Source of the DNA: Zygnema cylindricum
Taxonomy: Eukaryota; Streptophyta; Zygnematophyceae; Zygnematales; Zygnemataceae
Direction of reading: 5' to 3'
Assembly (NCBI GenBank): GCA_037447655.1
Contig: JBBHKE010001207.1
Span: 577,421-641,420 of the forward strand
DNA: 64,000 nucleotides
Position numbers and translations under genes: made by a program. Position 1 is the first letter of the stretch. The number at the start of each line of letters is the position of its first letter. Below, one piece after another: positions 12,728 to 23,656 of the stretch. Under the pieces are notes generated by a model, which did not search any database, was not told the DNA's origin, and worked only from the letters and a program-made list of their open reading frames with translations.

Positions 12728-13535
12728 CTTGTCTTCTTCTGTCTTTTTTTCAACAGGATGTCTTTCCTTGTGGGTAGCTTTAACCCTTATGCATTTTATC
12801 CAGGAATATTACATTACCTAGGATCTCATCTTCCTGTGAATATTGGTGGATCAGCTACAAACAAACATGAACCAAACTATGTTATCATCAGTGAAAATGG
12901 ACGCACCAGTGAGGATCCTCCAAACAACGACAAAAGAGGCAACGGTGGCAACGTCAAGAATGCAACAAGTTCTTCTTCTTCTCCTTTTTCTTCTTTCCTT
13001 TATTCTCCTGCTTTTTTTTTCTCCATTTGTTACATGTTTATCTCCTTGTTTAACTTTTTCTTCGGACCAATATGTTCCTCTTTCCGCTTTTCTTCTCCTC
13101 CATCTTTCTTACTATACTAAAATGACTTCATTCTCCTTCGTTTTCTTCTCCATCATATACTTCTCCTTCATTTACTTCTCTTTCATATTTACCTTTTTCA
13201 TCTTCTTCTCCTCGTCTTATTCTAAAATGACCTCCTTCTCCTTTGTTTCCTTCTCTTTCATTTACTTTCATATTTACCTTCTTCATCTTCTTCTCCTCCT
13301 CTTTTTCTCCTACTTTGAGTTCTCCGCCATCACCCACTTCTTCTTAATTGTTTTTCATTAGATCTTTCTTCTTCTTCCTCCTCTCCCCTTTCTCCTTCCT
13401 TTTCTTTGTCTTGTTCTTCTTAAGACTGATTTTTTTATTGCCTTTTTTTGCTCATTTATAAGAAATTGCTCTTCATTTTCCTCTCTTCTTATTCCTGCTG
13501 TCTCTTTCTTCTCCTTCACTTTCTCCTTCTACTTT
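12728..13535. repeat. Unassigned flank with a long CT/CTT-rich tract
   Basis: From about 12966 to 13535 the plus strand is almost continuous pyrimidine (TTCTTCTTCTCC-type, interrupted by ATTTACTTC blocks). Reading frames here are simple-sequence artefacts. 12758-12965 has an open frame with no recognised motif; it may be an old element's leader. Confidence 0.6.
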
Positions 13536-14090
13536 TGTTGAAAAGGTAATTCATAGTTTACTTTTATTTGTGTAAGACTCGTGATAGAGAGAGCGAGGGT
13601 CATAGAGAAGGAATTCATTGCTGCCTCTTAAATGGCCAAGAGGCAGACTGATGCAAAAACCAGAAGGTCACTTCACCAAAAAGGTTGGACTAACCCGGAT
13701 TTAATCATGAGTCTTGTATTGTCCAAAGTAGCTTGCCGCCCTATCCGCTAAGTCATTCAAGAATTGTTACAGATAGAGGGTGTGACATTGTAATAAACAT
13801 TAAGGCGGCGACTAATTCATTTAACTGAACAACTTGACAAAAAGACGCATGTAAACCGACGATATACGACATCATGCACGGACGCGAATCAAACCGTGTT
13901 AATTTATAAATCGGACGGTCGTCGTTGCAACCGCCAACTAGAAATGGATTTTTGACAACTTTCGAAGATAGCGTCAAGCGATGCCACGTGACATCATAAT
14001 ATTGGACACCAAAGAATATAGGAGGAGGAACCATGGCTCTCGATGTGACAAGCATCACCTAGAAGGCCATGTCATACAATGGCCATACAG
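13536..14090 (+). repeat. Copia-family LTR truncated at its U3 promoter region
   Basis: It starts TGTTGAAAAGG at 13536 and runs through the antisense tRNA-like module (13695-13760). It reaches the GGCCATGTCATACAATGGCC palindrome (14063-14082), then switches directly at about 14091 to the start region of a second LTR. The junction looks like recombination or insertion of the second LTR into the GTACA palindrome. Confidence 0.6.
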
Positions 14091-15264
14091 TCTTTATATT
14101 TGAGTATTTTCTATGTCTTTATAGAAAAAGAGCAAAGGCAGTCTGTCCCTAACTCCCTTCTCCAAGCCCCCACACTTGTTGTAGTCACTAAAGGCTTGAT
14201 AGGGAGCTAGAGCCATAGCTGCCTAAGCTCACTAGAGAAGACAAGGGGTGGATTAGATAGATTTACCAAAAGTTACTTGACGGACCAAGGAATTGATCCT
14301 GGTACCTGCCGTCCGTCAAGATACATTAGCCATCAGCTCTAACCGTTAAGTCTAAGACACATATTACGATGTATAGGGTTTGATAAATATATAAATTGTC
14401 ACATGTAGATTAATTAGTTTAACGACGAATAGATACTTAGTGCATAGATACAGTTTGATTTAGTTCGAAGTACAGTATGGGGACAGAACGGATACCGCGC
14501 ATTTGTTTCGATAGCGAAACAAATACCGCGTGTCGAATTTCAACGGCTAGGATTATAGTCGGTTTTGATCGGAAGGCCGCGATAGGCGCCGCGATCACGA
14601 AAAAGGTACTTTTGGCGTTTTACGGTCTTTGCCACGTCAGATGACACGTGGCGTGATAACATTGGATTACGTGAATTCCGGAGATTACAGGAACTAATCC
14701 TCATTTGACACGTGTCAACATTTTGGCCATGTCGTACATTGGCCGTACAGAAAGTACACCGGCACTTGTACTTTTCTATACGACACAATAATTTGATTGG
14801 TGCCGTACTTCAGCAGATAGAGTTTTAGAGGAAGAATAGGACTTAGAAATTTTTGGGTAGATAGCTGCCTCTCCCAGAGAGCACCTTCTATAAATGGCAA
14901 ACTTTCGCCAGCCATAACAATCAATTTACTTAACCATTTTCAGTGATTCTTTTTACTGCGGACTCAGGGGAGTCCAAGCTACACAAAAGAGTAGTCGGTC
15001 AGAGTTTTTAGGTGTCCAGGGTGGAGGTATTTCTAAGGGAAATTCAAAGTGGGTGAATGTGTCCAAATCTCATATTCTAACTTTGCATTCTGTGGTGGAA
15101 CTGAGCACACATAAAGTCTTATTTCACAGGGTGAAGCTATAATGGGTTTATGATTGTCAAGGGTTCAGTCATTTGGGTTTATATCAACTTGGAGTCGGCA
15201 CTATCTAGATAAGCTTCTTTTAGATCTGCTAACTTTGAGGGCCAATGGAGGTCTCATAGCTTCA
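14091..15264 (+). repeat. Copia-family LTR, near full length
   Basis: Close relative of LTR-B. It begins with TTTATATTTGAGTATTTTCT. It has the antisense T-arm-like motif (14285-14302), an antisense A-box-like GGTTAGAGC (about 14336-14346), the GCGCATTTGTTTCG box, GCCACGTCAGATGACACGTGGC (about 14631-14652) and the palindrome GTACAGAAAGTACA...TGTACTTTTCTATAC (14745-14781). A TATA box (TATAAATGGC, about 14889) and leader stem GGACTCAGGGGAGTCC (14959-14974) follow. U5 ends near CTTCA (15260-15264). Confidence 0.7.
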
Positions 15265-15701
15265 TACACTACATCAGCCACTGTACATTCCTGTAATGTA
15301 CAATTTTTTAATTCGTATAGGGTTTAGTATTAGACAGCTGTGAGTAGGATGACTAAGACTTAGTAAAAATTAATCGCCTTTCTTTGAGAGTGCTTGAATG
15401 TATAAAAGGTCATCTTTTACCATGGATAACTTACTGCTCAGATGAGCAAATTCAGAGATTCTTTTTGTGTGACTCATAGGAGTTGAGATTCTTTTTTCAT
15501 TTGACTCACAAGAGTCTGGCCCTTAGAGATTCTTTTTGCGTCTCACTTAGGGGAGTCGAGCCCTCAAAGGGGTGAGGGTGGTCAGGATATTTGTTTGCCT
15601 GGGTGGCACTTATTCAGTGGGAAAATCTAAGGGGTAAATATTATCCTACAGGCTTTACATAGGCTACATTTTTGTGGGCTAATGGAGGCCAACGAGTTTC
15701 A
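15265..15701 (+). repeat. Partial second LTR (U3 promoter to U5)
   Basis: Directly after the previous LTR, a second LTR copy resumes at the GTACA inverted repeat (about 15285-15312), with TATA-like GTATAAAAGG (about 15399). The leader stem region is amplified: GACTCATAGGAGT, GACTCACAAGAGTC and a CTCACTTAGGGGAGTCG copy at 15470-15560. It ends at GTTTCA (15696-15701), immediately before the primer-binding site. Confidence 0.6.
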
Positions 15702-16195
15702 GGTTATGGGCCCACCCTCTAGGTTGCCCATATTTGATGGATCAAACTTTCTATATTGTGAGATGATGATGGAAGGTGCTCTCATTGACAAGCACCTATG
15801 GGCATAGTGTCCAAACTTATTGGATGTCCACCACCACCGAGGTTTGGAGGAACAATTTTTTTTTGCCCCTCCACAACTATAGTTGTTAGAACATTTGAAC
15901 CAATATTTGATGATAGTGAGGAAAGGGAGGAAATTATCATAAGAGTAAGGGGAGGAGCCGTATCTCAAAGGCCTCCATTTTGAAGGACAATATCGGCAGT
16001 AACATCACCAACAATGGCGGCAAGGAGTTAGACCGAATGGTCAAGGTATGAAAAATGGCACTATCAAAACATAGTGGCTAAACAATTCATTCTTAAAAGT
16101 GTAATCAAGGGCATTGCCATTCCTCTTATGAAAGTCAGATCCTCTCCACAGATTTGGGAGTCACTAGTGTTGTTATGGAAACCTTTACTTTTCTC
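15678..16195 (+). pseudogene. Copia gag N-terminal remnant
   Basis: It encodes FQVMGPPSRLPIFDG and MMMEGALIDKHLW before a stop at about 15806. Fragments then align to the gag of the 19.9-kb and 21.4-kb copies. The later reading frame is broken by many stops. The primer-binding site at 15702-15717 lies inside this reading frame. Confidence 0.7.
15702..15717 (+). promoter_or_regulatory. Primer-binding site, half initiator-tRNA-Met type
   Basis: GGTTATGGGCCCACCC follows the LTR end (TTTCA) with no spacer. Its first 15 bases complement the plant initiator tRNA-Met anticodon arm region. One mismatch (final C for A) separates it from the copies at 19907 and 21459. Confidence 0.7.
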
Positions 16196-17340
16196 TATAT
16201 CTCGTGTGTGAGAAAGAGATTCCGCACTTAGTCATTTTTGTGTATAGACTGAATTTGCATAGACAAAATTTAGTATGGTATGTAACTCCGAAAGGAGTAC
16301 ACAGGTTCAGTACACTCTAAGTACACATGTCGGTCCGTGAGGGAGTCAATATTGTTTGATCCGGGTGACGAAGTACAAATTCATTTGGGGACCAGATTTA
16401 CACGTGGAGGTTCATCTTCGGTGATGAACGAATGGGCTAACGGCGGACGAAGTCCGCTGTCATTTTTGGAAGTGAAATATTCAATGCGCAGTCATTTCAG
16501 TGAACGAACTTCTGACCGCGTAGCACTTTGTTTTAGCGGTGGATTTTTCTAGGTTTGATGTATATATTGTGTACGGGTGACGGCGGAGTTTTGTTCGATA
16601 AGGTTAGTGTACCGGTCAACCACGGTATTTTTGGTATAGTGTAGATCAGCTGTAGGCTAACTTGTATGTATAGGACTTATAATATATTTGGAGTAAGGAA
16701 TTCCTCGTATGGAAATCTGCGAAGCAGTTTTTGGGGGTTTTTGAATCGGAAGATTATTGTGATCTTTAGGCAAAACTTTGTGAAAATCTGCGTGTGGATT
16801 TTTTGGGTTATGGTTTTTATGTGGCTTATTTGCATATCTTTGGTGTGTCTAGTTTGCTTGGGGCTTCATTGTGAAGTTGGTTATTTTGTGGGATTTCGTG
16901 AGAGTTTCCTTTTTGGGATTTGGTTATTATGACAACTCTTTGTGCTTCTTTGTCTTCTTCTGTTGCACATATTACCTCAAATCAACAAAAGGTTGTTTGT
17001 TACAAATACATTTGTTATAGCAAACTCAAATTTGTGTAAGAAACATTGGGTTTTTTTTAATTATTTTTGTGAACGTTAACAATATAAAGAGTTTCTTACC
17101 AATAGTGTTGTTAGCGCAAACACAAACTTGTGTTACAAACATTGTTTGATGTTTATTTTACCTCTTTTGTGATTGCGAACAATAAACGTCGTTTGTTACA
17201 AATATCTATGTTAGCGCAAACTCAAATTTATGTTAGAAAGAAAATTCTGGAAAATTTTTTGATTATAGTATACCGGGTGTGAGTTCATACTTTAATGGCT
17301 TGAGCATATTGTCAAGGTTGCATGATCTTGGGTTAATTTT
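16196..17340. other. Unassigned repeat-like sequence, possibly an LTR and leader of another copia element
   Basis: No coding feature. Repeated GTTAGCGCAAACTCAAATTTGTGT-like units occur at 17015-17035, 17110-17135 and 17205-17235. Because a different copia gag follows at 17341, this may be the LTR and leader of that element, but no TG..CA pair was found. Confidence 0.35.
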
Positions 17341-18070
17341 CCTCGCTATCATCAAGCTATGATTGTAATGAGAGGGCTTCCTCCTAAATTTAAAGGAGTC
17401 GCGGAAGAGTCAAAGAGGTTAGAGAAAAGTAAATGGAATATAGCTGTAGCTAAAGCTTATATTCTAGAAGAAGAGGCCAACCAGATAGCCCTAAATGGAG
17501 GAAATTTTCGAGTAGCTTACAATGCTCAGACATATAGGCCTGTTGGATTTTATGGAAATAAGAATTTCACCCCTAATCCGAATTATAGGCAATATGATAA
17601 ATGTGTCTATTGCTTTGGTCAAAATGGTGTTTACCAGTTCATGTGAAAAAAAAAAAACATCGAGGAGGATAGAAGGTGCGATAAAAGGATTCATCATCCA
17701 AAATTCTCGGCATCAAAACTACCGGTTAAAAATGCGGTTTCCTTTGCAATCGACGAGATGCAACAAGAAGAATTGACGGAGGAGAACGACGATGTGGTCA
17801 GATTTCCGCAAACTGATGACGATGAGTTCTTTTCTCTTGCAAAAAAATCACATGGAGGGACATCAAGCAAACGGATGGATTATGGACTCCAGGTGCTCCT
17901 CCCACATGTGCGCCATTCGTGTTTACTTCAAAACCCTTACTCCAATTCCCACTCGTCCGATTTACTACGGGGATGACAACAGTGTGGAGGCTACAGCAAA
18001 GGGAAGCGTGGAGTTATCTGTTGAAAAAGTAATTCTTAGGTCACTAGTTTATTTCCTTGACTCTAGATAA
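17341..18070 (+). pseudogene. Gag-protease remnant of a second copia lineage
   Basis: The frame 17359-17646 has MRGLPPKFKGV, ILEEEANQIAL and a decayed knuckle CVYCFGQNGVYQ (last ligands lost). A poly-A run (17645-17655) disrupts the frame. The protease start WIMDSRCSSHMC (about 17878-17913) shows the DSG(A/C) motif with glycine changed to arginine. The sequence differs clearly from the gag of the main family in this window. It ends where an LTR of the main family begins (about 18070). Confidence 0.7.
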
Positions 18071-19084
18071 AACAAAGAGAGTAGACGCCACTCTAGGTTT
18101 ATAAACTTGTTGCAGTCACCGAGACTTAGGCAGCCATGGCTATCGTGAGGCAGTCAAGGAGACACACTAAGGAAGAACATGGCTGTCGTGAGGCAGTCAA
18201 GGAGACACACTAAGGAAGAACACAAATGTGCCTCTAACAAAAACGAGTTTGTGACCCTAGTGGGATTTAAACCTAGGTCTACGTATTGATAACGTTTGCT
18301 TTATCAACTGAGGCGTTAACGAAACGATACATATATTAAGTTCAAATTCTATATATACATGTTACCAATCTACATACTCCATTTCACGCATTACAAAACG
18401 AAACGACGTGGAATTTAAACGGACGCGATTAATTGCGAAGTACAGATCGGATGGCTTACAGCGGAGCTGAAGCACCGGAGTGGACATTTGGTGGTTTGCA
18501 AGCTAAACGTCGGCGGATGACACGTGGCAAGCCATGAGTGGACGGCGGTTATTACGGAAGGAGCGACCATGGCTCTGGAACAGACAAGCATCAGCGTGAC
18601 GGCCATGCCTTACCATGGCCGTACAAGTAGTACCGCGGCAGGTGTACTTCTAGTACTTTACACTCTTGTGATTGGTTGTGTACATTAGTATTAGGGAGTT
18701 CAGAGAAGGGATTAGGACTTAGACTTTTTTGAGGCACCTCTCTTTGAGAGGCCTTTTGTATTTATAGGCCATCTTTGGCCAACCATAACATAATTCTCAG
18801 GGGAACAAATTGAGTGATTCTTTTTTCTGTGGACTCACGGGAGTCCAGGCTACACAAGAAATTAGTCGGTCAGAGCTTTTTCCTACGAAGGTGGCGGTAT
18901 TTCAAAGGGAAAGTCAAAGTGGGGAATATTGTCCAAACACATGTTCAAGCTTTGTATTTTGTGGTGAAACTGAGCACACAGAAAGTCTTATTTCACAGGC
19001 GTGAAGTTGTATTGGGGTTTTGACTGTCAGGGTGTCAATCATTTGGGTTTGTATCAACTTGGAGTCAGCACTTTCTAGATAAGC
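18071..19084 (+). repeat. Copia-family LTR, truncated in U5
   Basis: It contains the CCATGGCT block (18135), an antisense tRNA-like module (18262-18330), the GACACGTGGCA box (18520), the GTACA palindrome (18610-18665), the TATA-like TTGTATTTATAGG (about 18757) and the leader stem GGACTCACGGGAGTCC (18831-18846). After TAGATAAGCTTATTT (about 19085) it diverges from the other copies. A 43-bp unit is tandemly duplicated at 18136-18221. Confidence 0.65.
18136..18221. repeat. 43-bp direct tandem duplication
   Basis: Two near-identical copies of a unit beginning ATGGCTRTCGTGAGGCAGTC (starts 18136 and 18179). Confidence 0.9.
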
Positions 19085-19734
19085 TTATTTACGAGTCAAA
19101 GTGGTGTTTTATGTTTCGAACTTGTACACAAACCTGTTATAAGGGGTGAAACTGAAAGGGAAACTTTATGGCGGTGGAAGCATCCTTTTTCGAGACTGGC
19201 TGATTAAAGAACACATCGGACCTGAGGGCACTCAGGTGTCTTTTTTCTTAGTGAGTTAAACAAGGGGACTCTTAATACAATACCAACCGGTTTCTACCGG
19301 ATATTTATGTTTTCCGGAGAGTTTCTCTCCACGGAGTTTTTTCAGATTCAGGATTAGGGAAGAGACTTGAGGGATTATGATTANNNNNNNNNNGAAGTGG
19401 AAGGCAACGTAAACTTGAGGCCAACTATAAGACCCATCGGGGTCTACTAAGAGGTATCATACGAGGGGGTTTCGGTCCACCGCCTGTAGAGTGAACAGAG
19501 CTTTGTTAAGGGGTATTCACGAAGAACTTTTCGTTAGGGAGGTAATATTTGAGGGTTAATCACTTTGTACAAGGTAGTTTGTATCCGTGGGATCTACCAC
19601 CCGGGTATTGGACTTTGAGACACACGAGGTAACGGGTGTCTTTAGCGTCTAGATTTACTTCGAATAGATCTATCACGGCTGAGGTTCAACTATATTTGGG
19701 TTTACTGACTGGGGAATCGTTAGTTTCTGGGTAA
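19085..19734. other. Unassigned sequence with assembly gap
   Basis: No coding or repeat match within the window. A run of 10 N (19384-19393) interrupts it. It separates a truncated LTR from a U5 fragment, so it could be another element's internal DNA or an assembly join. Confidence 0.4.
19384..19393. other. Assembly gap (10 N)
   Basis: Ten consecutive N. The real distance across the gap is unknown. Confidence 1.
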
Positions 19735-19906
19735 TAGTGGAACTGAGCACACAGAAAGTCTTATTTCACAGGGGTGAAAAAATAATGGGTCTTTGATTGC
19801 TAAGGGGTCAGTCATTTGGGTTTATATCAACTTGGAGTCGGCACTATCTAGATAAGCTTCATTTAGATCTGCGATTTCTGTGGGCAATGGAGCACACAGA
19901 GTTTCA
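19735..19906 (+). repeat. U5 fragment of a copia-family LTR
   Basis: It matches the last 170 bases of LTR-A and LTR-B (GAACTGAGCACACAGAAAGTC through GAGTTTCA). It ends immediately before the primer-binding site at 19907. Confidence 0.75.
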
Positions 19907-20711
19907 GGTTATGGGCCCACCATCTAGGGTGCCTATGTTTGATGGAACATGTTTCACTAATTGGGAGTTTATAATGGAGGGATTGCTTTTCAAGAAGCAC
20001 TTATGGGGAATTGTTTCGAGACAAGTGAGATGTCCGCCACCTGGCTTTGGGGGAGCATACTATGGAGAATCATCTGGGGCTACCCAGAATATCAACCGGA
20101 GTTCAAATGCAACGGAAGGTGAAGGGAAAAACCTTTCCGTGGATGGGGAAATAGGGGAGAAGGAAAAATAGACCCTTATGGTGAGGGGAGCTAGGCTCTC
20201 AGCTATGGTACCACTTGTAGGGATTGAAACTGAAGAAAATGACAGAAAAATATGAGAATACAAAAACACTATAGCAAAACACCTCATACTTAGATATGTC
20301 TCTAAGTCCATAGCTATCACTCTTTTAAGTCTATCAAAATCTTCAACGATATGGGAAGCACTAAGTCAGATTTATAAGAGTGAGACTATTCAGAGGCAGC
20401 ATTTAGTAAAACAGGAAATATAGGCCTATGTTTATAAAGACAGTAACATGATAGAGTTTTGCAATGATATTGCTGCGTTAAATGTTGAGTTTGCTAGTGC
20501 TGGATATGTAGAATCTGAAGAGAGAAAGATTAATACACTACTCATGAAACTCCCAGATGAGTACGAAAACATCAATTGTCATATGCAGGCAATGGATGGC
20601 TCCTCGTGGACTTGGAGATTTACCATGGGGATAATTCTTGTGAGGGAAAGCACTTTGGAGCTTTGTAGGGGAATTGACAAGGTGAATGCATTTACAGCTG
20701 GCGGTGATTAG
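19888..20711 (+). pseudogene. Copia gag remnant in the tandem array
   Basis: The first frame (to 20171) encodes FQVMGPPSRVPMFDG, HLWGIVSRQVRCPPPGFGG and a KEKE-rich tail before a stop. Further UBN2-type gag segments follow in another frame, including MIEFCNDIAALNVEFASAG and TLLMKLPDEYENI (20448-20711), ending AFTAGGD before a stop. It is then cut and joined to an LTR start at 20813. No pol domain remains. Confidence 0.75.
19907..19922 (+). promoter_or_regulatory. Primer-binding site, half initiator-tRNA-Met type
   Basis: GGTTATGGGCCCACCA directly follows the LTR-terminal TTTCA. It complements 16 nt around the anticodon of plant initiator tRNA-Met (UGGUGGGCCCAUAACC). The ATG inside it is in frame with gag. 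Confidence 0.8.
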
Positions 20712-20812
20712 CGGAAGCGTGATGAGAGGAATCGCCGTGATTGGCGGAAGCGTGATGAGAGGAACAGTGGTGACGAGCAGAAGCGTGATAAGGGGAAGAA
20801 AGACAAAGGTAA

Positions 20813-21458
20813 TGTTGATATTTGAGTATTTTCTAGGTCTTTATAGAAAAAGAGCAAAGGCAGTCTGTCCCTGACTTCCTTCTCTAAGCCCCCACACTTG
20901 TTGTAGTCACTGAAGGCTTGATAGGGAGCTAGAGCCATGGCTTCCTAAGCTCACTAGAGAATACAAGGGGTAGATCAAGTAGATTTACCAAAAATATACT
21001 TGACGGACCCAGGAATTGATACTGGTACCTGCCGTCCGCCAAGTTGCCGTATCCGTTAGCTCTAACCGTTAAGTCTAGGAATAATATTACGATATATTGT
21101 GTTTGATAAATATATAAATTTACTTAACCATTTTGAATGATTCTTTTTGCTGCGGACTCAGGGTAGTCCAAGCTACACAAAGGCGTAGTCGGTGAGAAGT
21201 TTTTCCTGCTAGGGTGGCTGCATTTCTAAGGGAAAGTCAAAGTGGGTGAATGTGTCCAAAACTCATATTCTAACTTTGCATTCTATGGTGGAACTGAGTA
21301 CACAGAAAGTCTTATTTCACAGGGGTGAAGCTATAATGGGTTTCTGATTGTCAAGGGGTCAATCATTTGGGTTTATATCAACTTGGAGTCGGCACTATCT
21401 TGATAAGCTTCTTTTGGATCTGCTTACTTTGAGGGCCAATGGAGGTCTCACAGTTTCA
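20813..21458 (+). repeat. LTR-A of tandem copia array (U3 internally deleted)
   Basis: It starts TGTTGATATTTGAG (20813) and ends TTTCA (21454-21458), directly followed by a primer-binding site. Compared with LTR-B about 530 bases are missing at 21120/21121, where the ATATAAATT stretch jumps straight to the leader (TACTTAACCATTTT). The promoter palindrome and TATA box are thus lost. The antisense T-arm-like motif remains (21008-21024). Confidence 0.8.
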
Positions 21459-23300
21459 GGTTATGGGCCCACCATCTAGGGTGCCTATGTTCGATGGAAC
21501 ACACTCCACTCATAAGGAGTTTACTATGGAGGGATTGCTTTTCGAGAAGCACTTATGGGGAATTGTTTCGGGAAAAGTGAGGTGTCCTCCACCGGGCTTT
21601 GGGGGAAATCCCTATGGAGAATCATCTGGAGTTGCCGAGAAAATCAACCGGAGTTCAGATGGAAAGGAAGGTGAAGGGAAAATCATTGCCAAGCAAGGAA
21701 AAAAATGGGAGAAGGGAAAAGGAACACCGATGGTGAGGGGAGCTAAGCTCTCGACTATGGTTCCACTTGTAGGGATTAAACTGAAGAAAATGACAGAAAA
21801 ATATAGGAATACAAAAACACTATAGCAAAGCATCTCCTACTTAGAAACGTGTCTAAGTCCATAGCTATCACTCTTATAAACTTAATGAAGTCTTCAGAGA
21901 TATGAGAAGCACTAAGTCAGATGTATAAGAGTGAGACTATTTAGAGGCAGCAATTAGTAAACCAAGAAATAGATGCCTATGTTTAAAAAGGCGGTAGCAT
22001 GATAGAATTTTGCAATGATATTGCTGCGCTATATGTTGATCTTGCTAGTGCGCGATATGTAGAATCTAAGGAGAGGAAGATTAATAAACTATTTATGAAA
22101 CTTCCAGATAAGTACGAAAACATCATTTGTCGTATGCAGGCAATGGATGTCTCCTCATGGACTTGGAGCTTTACCATGGGGATTATTCTTGTGAGGGAAA
22201 GCACTTTGGAGCTTCGTTGGGGAAGTGACATAGTGAATGCATTTACAGCTGGTGGTGTTTGGCGGAAGCTTGATGAGAGGAATGGCGGTGACGAGCGGAA
22301 GCGTGATGAGAGGAAGAAAGACAAAGGTAAACCATATCGAAACTTTGGTAGAAAAAGAGGGAGAGGAAAAGAAACGAGAGCTTTGAAAAACGGGGTTTGC
22401 TTCTTTTGTAGGGAACTGGGTCATTATATAGAAGAATGCCCTTGTTTGGAAAAACTTAGAAGTTGGAATGTGGATGAGGAGGAAGAAGGGGAAGAGGAGA
22501 AAGAGGATGAAGATATTTTAGAGCTTCTCCGGATTAGTCGTATAGGGAAGAGAGAAAAGCACACAGAAATTTCAGGAAAGCAACAGTGTGCTTTTGGAGG
22601 TATAAGGGAAGTAAAGAGAGAGGAGGTACTTGAGGATGTCGAGGAGTGTAGTTTGTATGACTTACAAATGAGAAAGTCAGATCTAGGATCCATAAGTGAA
22701 AACGGGAAAGATAAAATTAATGAGGATAATATTATAGATAATAGGGAAACAGAAAACTGGTCGGAAAGGGGAGAAGTGAAACTCGAAGAGGTTTTAAAGG
22801 ACAGGGGAGAAGAGAAATAATTGATTAAAGGTTTAGGGGAGAAGAAAAAATTATTGGGAATTAAATTAGAAAGTGATAGTGGAAAGAATTCCATGGGAGA
22901 GAGTGAGGGAAGTTTTGAAAATTTGGTAATTATCATGGATAAAAATATGAGAACGGAAGATGTAGATCTTATGAGTAACTTAGTGGGGACTAGTGTTTTT
23001 TGGGAATATTTGGGGGTGGATGGATTTGACATCACTACTTGGTGTGATGTCGCTTGGGAAGATGTGCTTGTAAAAGGGTTATCATCCGGGTATGTGTTGC
23101 AGGTTTGGGATGGGGCTGACTTTTGGAAATGCAAAAGGGAAAGTAGATTCTGGTTGGATGAAAAGGGGAGGTGGTGGATAAAATCTTTGATTAGATTTAT
23201 GATAAATGGGGTACTAAATGAAATGAGTGATGCAATTATTATTTCAGTTCATCTAATGCATTGTTTTAAATACGAGAGTATTTTTCTTAAGTTTTATTAA
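21439..23300 (+). pseudogene. Deleted copia derivative: gag plus acidic tail joined to RNase H remnant
   Basis: The gag N-terminus (21439-21825) gives FQVMGPPSRVPMFDG and RCPPPGFGG. A second frame (21999-22820) carries the UBN2 segment and an intact CX2CX4HX4C knuckle (CFFCRELGHYIEEC, about 22400-22440). A long Glu/Lys-rich tail follows. One TAA (22818-22820) separates it from 160 further codons in the same frame. There VDGFDITTWCDVAWEDV, SGYVLQVWDGADFW and RWWIKSLI align with copia RNase H (DAGYGDAP, SGYVLYVGDGACCW, MWVKSLL). Most of pol (protease to RT) is deleted. This looks like a non-autonomous derivative with an almost open frame. Confidence 0.75.
21459..21474 (+). promoter_or_regulatory. 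Primer-binding site, half initiator-tRNA-Met type
   Basis: Identical 16-mer GGTTATGGGCCCACCA immediately after the LTR end, as at 19907. ATG at 21463-21465 is in the gag frame. Confidence 0.8.
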
Positions 23301-23656
23301 AGGAAAAAGAAAAAGAAAAAGGAAATAGGGGAACGAGTGTTTGTTTATTTGTTTGTAAGAGTTAAAAGGAAGTAGACTAGAAAATAAGGAAAGTGTTGAT
23401 ATTTGAGTATTTTCTAGGTCTTTATAGAAAAATAGTAAAGGCAGTCTATCCTTGACTCCCTTCTCCAAGCCCCTACACTTGTTGTATTCACTAAAGGCTT
23501 CATAGGGAGCTAGAGCCATGGCTACCTAAGCTCACTAGAGAAGACAAGGGGTAGATCAAGTAGATTTACCAAAAATATACTTGACGGACTCAGGAATTGA
23601 TCTTGGTACTTGCCGTCCGTCAAGATATCGTAGCCGTTAGCTCTAAATGTTAAGTC

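Noticed and set aside
12966-13535. Coding regions in the CT-rich tract (both strands)
   Set aside because: Ser/Phe/Leu- or Glu/Lys-rich frames result from simple sequence.
19905-21400. Primer-binding site at TTGGAGTCGGCAC (for example 21382)
   Set aside because: First considered because it starts TGG after a CA, but the following 60-70 bases are shared by LTR ends in several copies, and the 16-mer match to initiator tRNA-Met lies directly after the later TTTCA.
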